Positions 16,621 to 25,800 of a DNA stretch of 38,832 nt are shown one piece after another; the stretch's first letter is position 1, and each line of letters opens with the position of its first letter. The notes under the pieces were generated by a model that did not search any database, had not been told where the DNA came from, and saw nothing but the letters and a program-made list of their open reading frames with translations. The stretch lies in assembly GCA_002293665.1 (NCBI GenBank), contig DBDQ01000109.1, positions 1-38,832 of the forward strand. The letters are read 5' to 3'. Source of the DNA: Alistipes sp. UBA928. GTDB lineage: Bacteria > Bacteroidota > Bacteroidia > Bacteroidales > Rikenellaceae. A program made the position numbers and the translations under genes.

Positions 16621-17694
16621 ATGAAAAGAATGTATACATATCTGTCTGTATTTTTATTAGTAGCAGCGTCGTTCGCGTGCGGCGACAAAACACCCGAAGT
16701 CAAACAGATCGATCCTCCCGTCTGGCAGGAGAAACCCGAGGAGGTTTTATCCGACAAGGTAGTCGTTGCTTATGTCACGTCGTGGAGTACCGTCATGCCC
16801 GATCCTCAATACATGACCCATATCAATTATGCGTTCGGCCACGTGTCGGAGTCGTTCGACGGAGTGGGCATAGCAAACGAATCGCGCCTGCGGAGCATAG
16901 TGAAGATGCTCAAAGACAAACAGGCGACGACGAAAATTCTTCTTTCGATAGGCGGTTGGGGGAGCGGACGTTTCAGCGAAATGGCTGCCGATGAAAAACT
17001 GCGCGAATCCTTCGCTGTCGATTGTATGCGGGTTATCGAAGAGTATGGTCTCGACGGTGTCGACATCGACTGGGAATACCCGACCAATAACGTGGCGGGA
17101 ATTTCTGCTTCGCCCGACGACACAAAGAACTTTACGCTTATGATGAGTGACATCCGTGCCGCTATCGGCAAGGACAAACTGCTTACCCTTGCCACAGCCG
17201 CCAGTGCCGACTATATCGACTTTCGCGGGATAGAGCCCTATATCGACTTTGTGAACATCATGTCCTACGATATGGGTAATCCTCCCAAACACCATGCGGC
17301 GCTATACAATTCGCCCAATGCGGGTTACATCACAGCCGACGCGGCGGTGAAAGCTCATCTGGCCGCAGGTGTCCCTGCCCAAAAACTGACTATGGGACTG
17401 CCTTTCTACGGTCGTGGACTCGAATCCATGGGCGGTTTCGTGAACTACAAGGACATGGCGTCGGTGACGGGCTATACCGAAAAGTGGGATGACGTCGCGA
17501 AGGTGCCCTATCTGGCCGACGGGAGCGGAAAACTCGTTCTGGGATATGAAGATCCACGGTCATTGAGGATCAAATGCCAATACATTAAAGATAACGGCCT
17601 TTTGGGAGGAATGTACTGGGATTACGACGGTGACAATGCCGCCGGCGATCTCCGTCGTACCGTCTACGAAGGTTTGATGTTGGTAACCGAGTAA
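16621..17694 (+). CDS. GH18 chitinase-type lipoprotein
   Basis: This 357-residue protein has a lipoprotein signal ending in FAC (Cys20) and a short linker rich in Asp, Glu and Pro. One GH18 domain follows, with SIGGWG (109-114) and the complete catalytic motif DGVDIDWE (145-152, acid Glu152). It aligns along its whole length with the GH18 part of the fusion at 2295-5663, sharing stretches such as RFSEMAADEK and NVAGISASPDD/DAAGISASPDD. The two are therefore paralogues. As the first gene of the PUL it is probably surface-exposed and would cut chitin or a related GlcNAc polymer into oligosaccharides for the SusCD complexes. The 119-base upstream spacer has no full promoter match; TATCTTTT at 16573-16580 is a weak -7 candidate. 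SusC1 follows after 88 bases. Confidence 0.9.
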   Translation: MKRMYTYLSVFLLVAASFACGDKTPEVKQIDPPVWQEKPEEVLSDKVVVAYVTSWSTVMPDPQYMTHINYAFGHVSESFDGVGIANESRLRSIVKMLKDKQATTKILLSIGGWGSGRFSEMAADEKLRESFAVDCMRVIEEYGLDGVDIDWEYPTNNVAGISASPDDTKNFTLMMSDIRAAIGKDKLLTLATAASADYIDFRGIEPYIDFVNIMSYDMGNPPKHHAALYNSPNAGYITADAAVKAHLAAGVPAQKLTMGLPFYGRGLESMGGFVNYKDMASVTGYTEKWDDVAKVPYLADGSGKLVLGYEDPRSLRIKCQYIKDNGLLGGMYWDYDGDNAAGDLRRTVYEGLMLVTE

Positions 17695-17782
17695 TTCACC
17701 TAAAAACTAAATAATGGCTAATGACAGAAACAACCAGTAACCCGCTGATTAGAAGTTAACCTAATTAATTTTATGAAAGAGT

Positions 17783-20700
17783 ATGATAAAAAGTAGACGA
17801 TGTTTATTTTTCTTGTGCGTAATGGCATTCATGAGCCTTATGCCGGGAATAATTAATGCGCAGAATCTCCGTGTCGGGGGTACTGTGACTGGTGAACGGA
17901 ATGAGGCACTTGTCGGTGTAACCGTAGTGGTGAAAGGCACCAATATCGGGTCGATCACCGATGCCGACGGACGCTATGCCCTGACAAATGTTCCGCAGGG
18001 CAGCACTCTGGTATTCACCTATTTCGGCTACCTTACCCAAGAGGTCGAGGTAACAGGTTCCGTGGTCAATGCCACCTTACAGGCCGACAGCCAGATGCTC
18101 GAAGAGGTGGTGGTGATTGGCTACGGCCAGCAGAGAAAAGTAACTCTGACCGGTGCTGTTTCCAACGTGGGCGGTAGTGAACTTTTAAAATCACCTGTCT
18201 CCAATCTCGGTAACGCTTTGGCCGGAAGGCTGCCGGGCGTGTCGTCGGTTCAGTATTCGGGTATGCCCGGAGCCGATACACCCACTATCCGTGTGCGCGG
18301 GGTGGGTTCGCTCAACAGCGCCGACCCCCTTGTGTTGGTCGACGGGGTGGAGCGCGATTTCATGCAGATTGACCCCAATGAAATTGCCGACATCAGTATC
18401 CTCAAAGATGCTTCGGCGACCGCCGTATTCGGTGTGCGCGGCGCCAACGGTGTGATCCTTGTCACCACAAAGCGTGGCCAGGACGGAAAGGCATCGGTGT
18501 CATTCAGCGCTCAGGGAGGTATCCAGACCATCACGAAATTTATCGAGACGGTCGGCGCTTATCAGTACGCCACGGCTTACAACAACGCGCAGTTGGGCGA
18601 CGGGATCGATCCCTCTCAATTGAGGTTTTCGGAAACTGCGGTTCAGCACTTCAGAGACGGCGATCAGCCGATACTCTATCCCAACACGAACTGGCTCGAT
18701 TACGTCATGAAACCGCACGCATGGCAGAGCCAGTACAACATCAATGTATCGGGCGGAAATGACAGGGCGAGATATTTCGTGTCGCTCGGTGCACTGGATC
18801 AGGATGGTCTGTTCCAGACATTTGACTCCGACCCCGAGGGCAACTTCAAATACCGCCGCTATAACTATCGCGCCAACATCGACCTGAATCTGTCCAAACG
18901 CAGCCAGTTGGCCGTCAATATCGGTGGTCGCATAGAAAATCGCAACGAGATTGGAGAAGGAGAATCCAACCTGTTCCGTTATCTTCAGGAGGCTGTCCCG
19001 ATGGCCGGTTACGGTATCGACGACCAAGGACGCCGCATCGTTTCCGATCCGCTGCTGGTGGGGCCCATAGGCAATGACGGGTTGACGCGTTTCTACAATC
19101 TGGGCTACAAAAAGAGAAGTAACAACGTCCTTAACCTCGACCTTCAGTACAAACTCGACATGGGCTTCCTTACCGAAGGTCTGAGTTTCTCGGTCAAAGG
19201 CTCTTACAACTCCGACTACACTGCCGAGAAGTTTCGCCAGAACAGTCACGGCGACGATGGCGGTATCGTGAAGTATATGGCCACAAACGTCGGAACCCTC
19301 GAGAACCCCGTGGTCGCCTTGAAAAGACAGGGTGCCGATCCAACCAGACCTTACAGAGAATACAGATTGGGCGGCCGCAACTGGTACGCCGAAACGAGTT
19401 TCAACTACGCCCGCAAGTTCGGCAAGCACAACGTCGGCGGCCTCTTGCTCTACAACCAGTCGAAGAGATACTATCCCAAAAATTTTAAAGACATACCCAC
19501 GGGATATGTTGGCATGGTGGGCCGCGTTACCTACGACTACGATACCCGCTATCTGATAGACATGAACTTAGGCTACAACGGCTCGGAAAACTTTGCTCCG
19601 GGCAAACGCTACGGCCTGTTCCCGTCGGCTTCGCTCGGTTGGATTCCGTCGAGCGAAAAGTTTTGGGAACCGGTCAAGAATATTGTCAACTACATGAAAC
19701 TGCGTGTTTCGGTCGGTATGGTCGGTAACGACTCCACCAACGACCAGCGCTTTCTCTATCTGCCGGGGCGCTACGAGTTTCTGACGAACAGCTACGATAA
19801 CAACAGGCTGGATTGGAGCCACGGTCACGGTACGGCCAACTTTGGTATAAACAACGAAAACTGGCTTCCGGGCGCCGTCGAAGCTTCGCTCGGCAACCCC
19901 GATGTGACGTGGGAGAAAGCCACCAAACAGAACTACGGTATCGATATGGCATTTTTCAGAAGCCGCCTGAGCGTCAGCGCCGACTTCTTCTTTGAAAATC
20001 GTCGCGATATTCTTGTGGACAACGGTGCGGCGTTGCCCGGCATTCTCGGCATTCAACCCAGTTCGGTGAACTATGGCCGCGTGAAGAACCATGGTTGGGA
20101 ATTGACTATGAAATGGGAAGATCGCAAGGGAGATTTCTACTACTCGATAGCTCCGGCCGTTACTTTCGTTCGCAACAAGGTCGTCGAAATGCTCGAAGTG
20201 CCCAAGGAGTTTCCCCACATGTACCACACCGGACACCCCGTGGGACAGACCTTCGGCTATGAGTTCTTTGAATTCTACAATCCCGGCGAAACGGAAAGAC
20301 GTTACAAAGAAGTATACGGATACGACATAGCCGCCAACGGAGGTATAAGCACGTTCCAGGGTGTCGGTGAAATCAAGCCCGGCGACGCCGTGTATGTCGA
20401 CCTGACGGGCGACGGAACGATAGACCAGAGAGACGAACATGCATTGGGTTACAGCGATATTCCCGAATACAACGCTTCGCTCAACATGAGTTTCGGCTGG
20501 AAGAATTTCGACCTGTCGATGGTATGGATCGGCGCCACCAACGTAAACCGCTGGCTGGGTTATTCGTTCTGGCGTCCGCAGTTCGGTTCGGAACAGAACT
20601 CCGCGCTCAACCAATGGGTTTACGACAACAGTTGGACTCCGGAAACTGCCGCTACGGCACGTCTTCCGCGGCTCACGTTTACAAATCAGGAGCACAATAT

Positions 20701-20953
20701 CCGCAACTCCAGTGTCTGGATGGTGGATGGTTCCTATATCCGCTTGAAGAGTGCCGAATTGGGATACACGCTCCGTAACATCCCGCGTATCCCTCAGATA
20801 GGCTCGATCCGCATCTACCTTTCGGGTTACAACCTGCTGACCTTTTCCAAATTTACCGGCAACGACCCCGAATCTGAAGGCGGCGCGTGGGATGTATTTA
20901 TAAAGTACCCGATGACCCGCGTTATCAATTTCGGTGTAAACGTTAATTTTTAA
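17783..20953 (+). CDS. susC: SusC-family TonB-dependent outer-membrane transporter 1
   Basis: This 1056-residue protein has a signal peptide (cut near INAQ, residue 27). Residues about 28-95 form a carboxypeptidase-regulatory-like domain (GGTVTGERNEALVGVTVVVKGTN, TDADGRYALTNVPQG). A TonB-box-like segment EEVVVIGYG lies at 107-115, followed by a plug domain (ALAGRLPGVSS, IRVRGVGSLNSADPLVLVDGV, ILKDASATAVFGVRGANGVI) and a long beta-barrel ending in aromatic VNFGVNVNF-type strands. It imports oligosaccharides with the SusD lipoprotein encoded 12 bases downstream. Length and domains are canonical. The 88 bases between GH18 and this gene show no terminator, so GH18 may be co-transcribed. Confidence 0.95.
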   Translation: MIKSRRCLFFLCVMAFMSLMPGIINAQNLRVGGTVTGERNEALVGVTVVVKGTNIGSITDADGRYALTNVPQGSTLVFTYFGYLTQEVEVTGSVVNATLQADSQMLEEVVVIGYGQQRKVTLTGAVSNVGGSELLKSPVSNLGNALAGRLPGVSSVQYSGMPGADTPTIRVRGVGSLNSADPLVLVDGVERDFMQIDPNEIADISILKDASATAVFGVRGANGVILVTTKRGQDGKASVSFSAQGGIQTITKFIETVGAYQYATAYNNAQLGDGIDPSQLRFSETAVQHFRDGDQPILYPNTNWLDYVMKPHAWQSQYNINVSGGNDRARYFVSLGALDQDGLFQTFDSDPEGNFKYRRYNYRANIDLNLSKRSQLAVNIGGRIENRNEIGEGESNLFRYLQEAVPMAGYGIDDQGRRIVSDPLLVGPIGNDGLTRFYNLGYKKRSNNVLNLDLQYKLDMGFLTEGLSFSVKGSYNSDYTAEKFRQNSHGDDGGIVKYMATNVGTLENPVVALKRQGADPTRPYREYRLGGRNWYAETSFNYARKFGKHNVGGLLLYNQSKRYYPKNFKDIPTGYVGMVGRVTYDYDTRYLIDMNLGYNGSENFAPGKRYGLFPSASLGWIPSSEKFWEPVKNIVNYMKLRVSVGMVGNDSTNDQRFLYLPGRYEFLTNSYDNNRLDWSHGHGTANFGINNENWLPGAVEASLGNPDVTWEKATKQNYGIDMAFFRSRLSVSADFFFENRRDILVDNGAALPGILGIQPSSVNYGRVKNHGWELTMKWEDRKGDFYYSIAPAVTFVRNKVVEMLEVPKEFPHMYHTGHPVGQTFGYEFFEFYNPGETERRYKEVYGYDIAANGGISTFQGVGEIKPGDAVYVDLTGDGTIDQRDEHALGYSDIPEYNASLNMSFGWKNFDLSMVWIGATNVNRWLGYSFWRPQFGSEQNSALNQWVYDNSWTPETAATARLPRLTFTNQEHNIRNSSVWMVDGSYIRLKSAELGYTLRNIPRIPQIGSIRIYLSGYNLLTFSKFTGNDPESEGGAWDVFIKYPMTRVINFGVNVNF

Positions 20954-20965
20954 TCTATCAGGGCA

Positions 20966-22912
20966 ATGAAAAAAATAATAAGAACCAGTGTAGTCTGTCT
21001 CGCCGGCGCGATGCTGGGGGCAGGTGCTGTCGTCTCCTGCGTCGATCCGATCAATGTCGGCGACAAGTTTCTGGAGAAAGCGCCCGGCGTGGACGTAGAT
21101 ATAAATACCATCTTCTCGAAGGGCGAAAACGCGAAATATTTCTTGTGGAATCTCTATAACCACATCGGTAATCCTCTCACTTTCGGGTCCCGCATGAACC
21201 AGTGTCCCACCGAGACATTGACCGACACTTTCCAGAACTACTGCGGATGGGGCGGTTCCAACGCATATTATTCGGGAAATATACAGCCGGGTGCCGGCGA
21301 TGACAAATTCCCGTTCCTGACCATCAACGATTACAGGATCGGAGTGTGGGACGGTATCCGCAAGGGATGGATCATCATCGAGAACATCGACAGCGTTCCC
21401 GATCTTAACGAAACCGAAAAGAGCCAGATCAAGGGCGAAACTTACCTGATCATCGCGACCCGTTATTTCGATGCCCTTCGCAACTATGGCGGTCTGCCTC
21501 TGGTGGATCACGCCTACGCGCCCAGCGATCTGTTCGAGGGCGGCCGTGCAACGGTGGAAAAGACGGTCGAATTTATCGACGGGTTGATAGGTAAGGCTAT
21601 CGAAGAACAGGGATTCCCCTGGGGATGGGCAACCGAAGCGGATCGCACTGCATGGGCCGGACGCCTTACCAAATCGGGTGCCGTGGCGCTGCGTGCCAAA
21701 CTGTGGAATTTTGCCGCTTCGCCTCTGTTCAACGACGCCGCAGCTTATATGGACGGCGCTTCGGAACCGCTTCATATCTGGTACGGCGCACGTAAACAAG
21801 AACTGTGGCAGAAAGCTCTCGAGACCTGTGAAGCATTCTTCACCCAGAACGCAGCGAACGGTAATCTCTACGCGCTCGTTCAACCAGCAACGCAGGACGA
21901 GAACGGTTACGCCGACGCTTTCCGTGCAGCCTACTGGCACCGCGGCAACAGCGAGAAGATCATCGAACTGCATCACGCCACAAGACCGGGAGGGGGTTGG
22001 AGCGAAGCCGCCGACCTTCAGAACGCCACGCAGTTCGGTATGATAAACGCCACGGTCGAGTACATGGAGATGTTCGGGATGGCCGACGGCAGAAATTACC
22101 CTTGGGCAGGTAACGCGGACGTTTATGGCAACAATCCCGGCAACGTGGACATCTTTGCCGGTCGCGACCCCAGACTTTACGAAACGATGCTCGTGATCCG
22201 CGAAAAACAGCGCGAACAGTATCAGGGTAAAGAGTTCGTTGAGATATGGCAGGGCGGCGATTTCAATCTGGGTAGCGACAAGGAACGTTTTAAATCGGGA
22301 CTTCCGCTCTACAAATGGATTTTGGACTATTGGAAAGCCGCAGAGCACCTTATCTCTTACTCTTACATCCGCATGGCCGACATGCACCTGCTTTACGCCG
22401 AGGCGCTGGCTGAGACGGGCAATTTGCAAAAGGCGTGCGACGAGATCAACAAGGTGCGTGCCCGCGTGGGATTGGGCAAGATCGAAGTGATGAACCCCAC
22501 CCTTGACCTGACCAATAACAAGGCAAATCTCATTGCCGAGATATTGAGGGAGCGCGCATGTGAATTCGGAATGGAGGACGAACGCCTCTACGACATCATT
22601 CGCCGCAAGAAATTCGATTCCTTTAACTCTCCGTTGCACGAGTTGGTGATATGGAGGAAGACCGCCGACGGACAAAAATGGGACGCGACCAAGGAGGAGA
22701 TGAATACCGACAGGAACAACGACGGAACACCCGACGAAGCGAGGATCGTGGCAGGCGAACCCTGGCCCAGCTTCATATATGAGAAAAGGGTGATCTCCAC
22801 CGGAGCCCGTGTTTGGTGGACAGGTGGCTGGAACAACAAATTCCTGCTCTCGCCATTCCCCCGCGACGAGGTGAATAAAGGTTACGGTCTGACCCAGAAT
22901 CCGGGTTGGTAA
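20966..22912 (+). CDS. susD: SusD-family glycan-binding lipoprotein 1
   Basis: This 648-residue lipoprotein has its lipidation site at Cys25 (VVSC). It shows the helical TPR-like SusD fold: early KAPGVDVDINTIFSKGENAKYFLWNLY, central LIIATRYFDALRNYGGLPLVDHAY, and the typical C-terminal part SYIRMADMHLLYAEALAETGNLQKACDEINKVRARVG followed by EILRERACEFGMEDERLYDIIRRKKF. It closes as a lid on SusC1 and binds the incoming glycan. It is large for a SusD protein, which usually has 500-600 residues, and the extra length is in loops of the middle region. SusC2 begins 37 bases downstream. Confidence 0.94.
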   Translation: MKKIIRTSVVCLAGAMLGAGAVVSCVDPINVGDKFLEKAPGVDVDINTIFSKGENAKYFLWNLYNHIGNPLTFGSRMNQCPTETLTDTFQNYCGWGGSNAYYSGNIQPGAGDDKFPFLTINDYRIGVWDGIRKGWIIIENIDSVPDLNETEKSQIKGETYLIIATRYFDALRNYGGLPLVDHAYAPSDLFEGGRATVEKTVEFIDGLIGKAIEEQGFPWGWATEADRTAWAGRLTKSGAVALRAKLWNFAASPLFNDAAAYMDGASEPLHIWYGARKQELWQKALETCEAFFTQNAANGNLYALVQPATQDENGYADAFRAAYWHRGNSEKIIELHHATRPGGGWSEAADLQNATQFGMINATVEYMEMFGMADGRNYPWAGNADVYGNNPGNVDIFAGRDPRLYETMLVIREKQREQYQGKEFVEIWQGGDFNLGSDKERFKSGLPLYKWILDYWKAAEHLISYSYIRMADMHLLYAEALAETGNLQKACDEINKVRARVGLGKIEVMNPTLDLTNNKANLIAEILRERACEFGMEDERLYDIIRRKKFDSFNSPLHELVIWRKTADGQKWDATKEEMNTDRNNDGTPDEARIVAGEPWPSFIYEKRVISTGARVWWTGGWNNKFLLSPFPRDEVNKGYGLTQNPGW

Positions 22913-22949
22913 TAGAAAAGTGTAATTGACGGACATATAATATAAAACT

Positions 22950-25793
22950 ATGAATATCGGTCATATAAAGATAGCAGGTTTGCTTGTGTCGCTCTTCGCC
23001 GCGGTGACGGTGCAGGCACAGGTGAAGCCGGGTGAAAAAACTTTGCGGAAGTTCGATCTGGGCTTCGGCGTCGAGCAGACAGAATTCCTGTCGACAGTCT
23101 CGGCCATGACCATCTCCGGCGAGGAGTTGCAGCAGACGTCTGCCATATCGCTGGCGGATGCGCTTTATGGTAAACTATTGGGCCTAAGTGCGTTCCAGCA
23201 GGGCGGTTGGGTCGGCGACGAAGACAAGGGAGCATCGCTGAACATTCGCGGCAACCAAACGTTCTCCGACAAGTCGATCCTTGTTCTGGTCGACGGATAC
23301 GAACGGCCTATCGACCGCCTGACGATCGAGGAGGTCGAAAGCGTTACTGTGCTCAAAGATGCCGCCGCGTTGGCGATGTTAGGACACGAGGCCGTGAACG
23401 GTGCGATACTGGTGAAAACCAAAAGAGGCCATGAGGGTAAAACCAATATCAAAGTCGGTTACAGCCACAAATTCCAGTTTGATCCGGAATTTGCACCTAT
23501 GCTCGATGCCTACAACTACGCATCGGCTCTCAACAAGGCTCTCGACAACGACGGTATGGCGCCCAGATATGCGAGTCAGGAACTCGACCTGTTCAAATCG
23601 GGCTCCGATCCCTACTTCTATCCCAACGTAGACTGGCGGGATGCGGCATTCAGGAACAGCGCCTCGGAGAACCGGGCCAATCTGTCGGTTTCCGGTGGCA
23701 ACGACAAGGTACGCTACTACTCTATGCTCGACTACACCGACGCACAGGGGTTGCTGAAAGGAACCAAACAGGAGCTGTTCGACTCGCAGTTGAAATACTC
23801 CAAGGCCAACATCCGCACCAATGTCGATTTCGCACTCTCTCCGACCACCAAGATGTCGGTCAACGTGCTTGGGGTCTTCATGGAGACCAACCGTCCCAAC
23901 GGAGTGAAGGTAGGCGATGACAATAACGTGGGCAATGCCGACCACATCACATCGTTGATTTACTCTACGCCTGCCGGCGCGTTCCCCTACCAGACCTCGA
24001 CGGGTATTTGGGGTGGTAATGAAACTTTTGGTGACAAAAACGTTGCCGCGACGATTCAGGACTCGGGAAGGGCTAAAACCCATCAGCGCCAATTGTGGGC
24101 CGATGCGCGCCTGACTCAGGATCTGAGTTTCTGGGTCGACGGATTGAGCGTTTCGCTGGCGGCGGGTTACGACAACGCCTCCATCATGAACGAATTCTAC
24201 TCAAAAGGTTTCCAGTATGGATACGAACGCTACACAGGAACAATCGGTGACAAAACCAACGTTCAGACCATTGTTCAGGGTAACGTCGAGAGCAAACTCA
24301 ACTTCAGTGATGAGGTTGCTAAACAGTGGAGAATAGCCAACTCCGCAATAAGTGTACATTATAAAACCTCGTTCCGTGCCGACGATAATTTTGCCGCCTC
24401 GCTGGTCTACAATACCAAGGCTGAAATTCGCGACACGCGCCACAACACCTTCTACCGTACAAACGTGATGGGTAACTTCCACTACGACCTGCAAAATAAA
24501 TACGTAGCGGATCTGTCATTGGCAGCCAACGGCTCCAATCGCAACTATCCCGCGAAATGGGCATTTTCGCCCGTGTTGTCGCTCGGCTGGATCTACGCCA
24601 ACAATCCCGGCAACAATCTCACTTATGGTAAACTCCGTGCCTCGGCAGGCGTCCAGCATACCGACTATCAACCTCGCCCCGCATGGGCCGAAGCATCGAA
24701 CCTGATATGGCAGGAGGTGTGGGACGCCGGACACGGAGATTTTGTCTACGGAGAGAACTTCCAAAATGCGTGGGGAACGTTCATAGACGTTTTCCCGAGC
24801 AAGGGCTACGTACAGGAAAGGGCAGCCAAGTACAATCTCGGTACCGACCTTCGCCTGTGGAATGCACTCGATATTACAGCCGAAGCTTATTACCAGCAGA
24901 GAAGCCATATCATGGTCAGCGACGCAGAGAAAAACTCGTGGGTAGTTGGCATCCAGTCGGCTTTCAGCGACGTGGGTAAGGTCGACAGCTACGGCGTGGA
25001 ATTCGGCGCCCGCTTTGCAAAGGAGATCTCCAAAGACTTCTGGCTGAACGCATCGGGCATGTTCACCTGGGGTCGCAGCAAAGTTGTCAACACGACCGAA
25101 AGCCCCGCCTATCCCAACCTGTCGCAAATAGGGTTGCGCGTCGACGAAGCACGCGGATTGCAGGCGATAGGTTTCTTCGCCGACCAGGCCGATATCGCTG
25201 CAAGCCCGGTACAGGAGTTTTCGCAGGTGCGTCCTGGTGACATCAAATACAAGGATGTGAATGGCGACGGTGTGGTCAACGAAAACGACGTTGTAGGTTT
25301 GGGCTATACCGACGGCCTGCCGGTAGTCAACTACGCTTTCAGTCTGGGAGCCGAATATAAGGGTATCGGTGTGAACGCCGTGTTCCAGGGCGCGGGCAAC
25401 ACTATGAAAAATCTGCGTTGGGCAGGAGCATGGAGCGGTTTGGCCAACAATGGGAATCTTTCGATAGACTACTACAACAATTCGTGGGATGTGGTCTCGG
25501 ACAAGAGCAAAGCGTTCTTTCCGCGCCTCTCCTCGCAAAGCGTTCCCAATAATGACACCGACAGCAGCATCTGGTTTCACAAGATTAACTTCCTGAAACT
25601 GCGCACCTGTGAACTCTACTATAAACTTCCCACGAGTCTTGTAAGTCGCATACGTCTGGCGGGCGTGAAAGTGTACGTTCAGGGACAGAATCTCCTGTCG
25701 TTCGACAATCTGGAGGCCATGGATGCCGAGGTGCTTTCTACTTCCTATCCCGTGTTGAAATCGGTGAATTTGGGTATGTCCATAACTTTCTAA
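22950..25793 (+). CDS. susC: SusC-family TonB-dependent transporter 2, without N-terminal domain
   Basis: This 947-residue protein has a signal peptide (cut near VQAQ, residue 24) and a plug domain. The plug shows DALYGKLLGLSAFQ, LNIRGNQTFSDKSILVLVDGYERPIDRLTIEEVESVTVLKDAAALAMLG and HEAVNGAILVKTKRG. A complete beta-barrel follows and ends in KSVNLGMSITF. Unlike SusC1 it lacks the carboxypeptidase-like domain of about 80 residues. Only some 45 residues separate the signal from the plug, and no clear EEVVVxGYG TonB box is present; VEQTEFLSTVSAMTI is the closest stretch. It pairs with SusD2, encoded seven bases downstream. The plug and barrel are too different from SusC1 for a recent tandem duplication. 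Confidence 0.93.
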   Translation: MNIGHIKIAGLLVSLFAAVTVQAQVKPGEKTLRKFDLGFGVEQTEFLSTVSAMTISGEELQQTSAISLADALYGKLLGLSAFQQGGWVGDEDKGASLNIRGNQTFSDKSILVLVDGYERPIDRLTIEEVESVTVLKDAAALAMLGHEAVNGAILVKTKRGHEGKTNIKVGYSHKFQFDPEFAPMLDAYNYASALNKALDNDGMAPRYASQELDLFKSGSDPYFYPNVDWRDAAFRNSASENRANLSVSGGNDKVRYYSMLDYTDAQGLLKGTKQELFDSQLKYSKANIRTNVDFALSPTTKMSVNVLGVFMETNRPNGVKVGDDNNVGNADHITSLIYSTPAGAFPYQTSTGIWGGNETFGDKNVAATIQDSGRAKTHQRQLWADARLTQDLSFWVDGLSVSLAAGYDNASIMNEFYSKGFQYGYERYTGTIGDKTNVQTIVQGNVESKLNFSDEVAKQWRIANSAISVHYKTSFRADDNFAASLVYNTKAEIRDTRHNTFYRTNVMGNFHYDLQNKYVADLSLAANGSNRNYPAKWAFSPVLSLGWIYANNPGNNLTYGKLRASAGVQHTDYQPRPAWAEASNLIWQEVWDAGHGDFVYGENFQNAWGTFIDVFPSKGYVQERAAKYNLGTDLRLWNALDITAEAYYQQRSHIMVSDAEKNSWVVGIQSAFSDVGKVDSYGVEFGARFAKEISKDFWLNASGMFTWGRSKVVNTTESPAYPNLSQIGLRVDEARGLQAIGFFADQADIAASPVQEFSQVRPGDIKYKDVNGDGVVNENDVVGLGYTDGLPVVNYAFSLGAEYKGIGVNAVFQGAGNTMKNLRWAGAWSGLANNGNLSIDYYNNSWDVVSDKSKAFFPRLSSQSVPNNDTDSSIWFHKINFLKLRTCELYYKLPTSLVSRIRLAGVKVYVQGQNLLSFDNLEAMDAEVLSTSYPVLKSVNLGMSITF

Positions 25794-25800
25794 CAATCAG

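Noticed and set aside
19568..22936. Open reading frame of 1122 codons on the minus strand across SusC1 and SusD1
   Set aside because: It runs antisense to two certain genes and their spacer. The protein has no signal, domain or sensible composition. Long antisense frames are common in GC-rich coding sequence.
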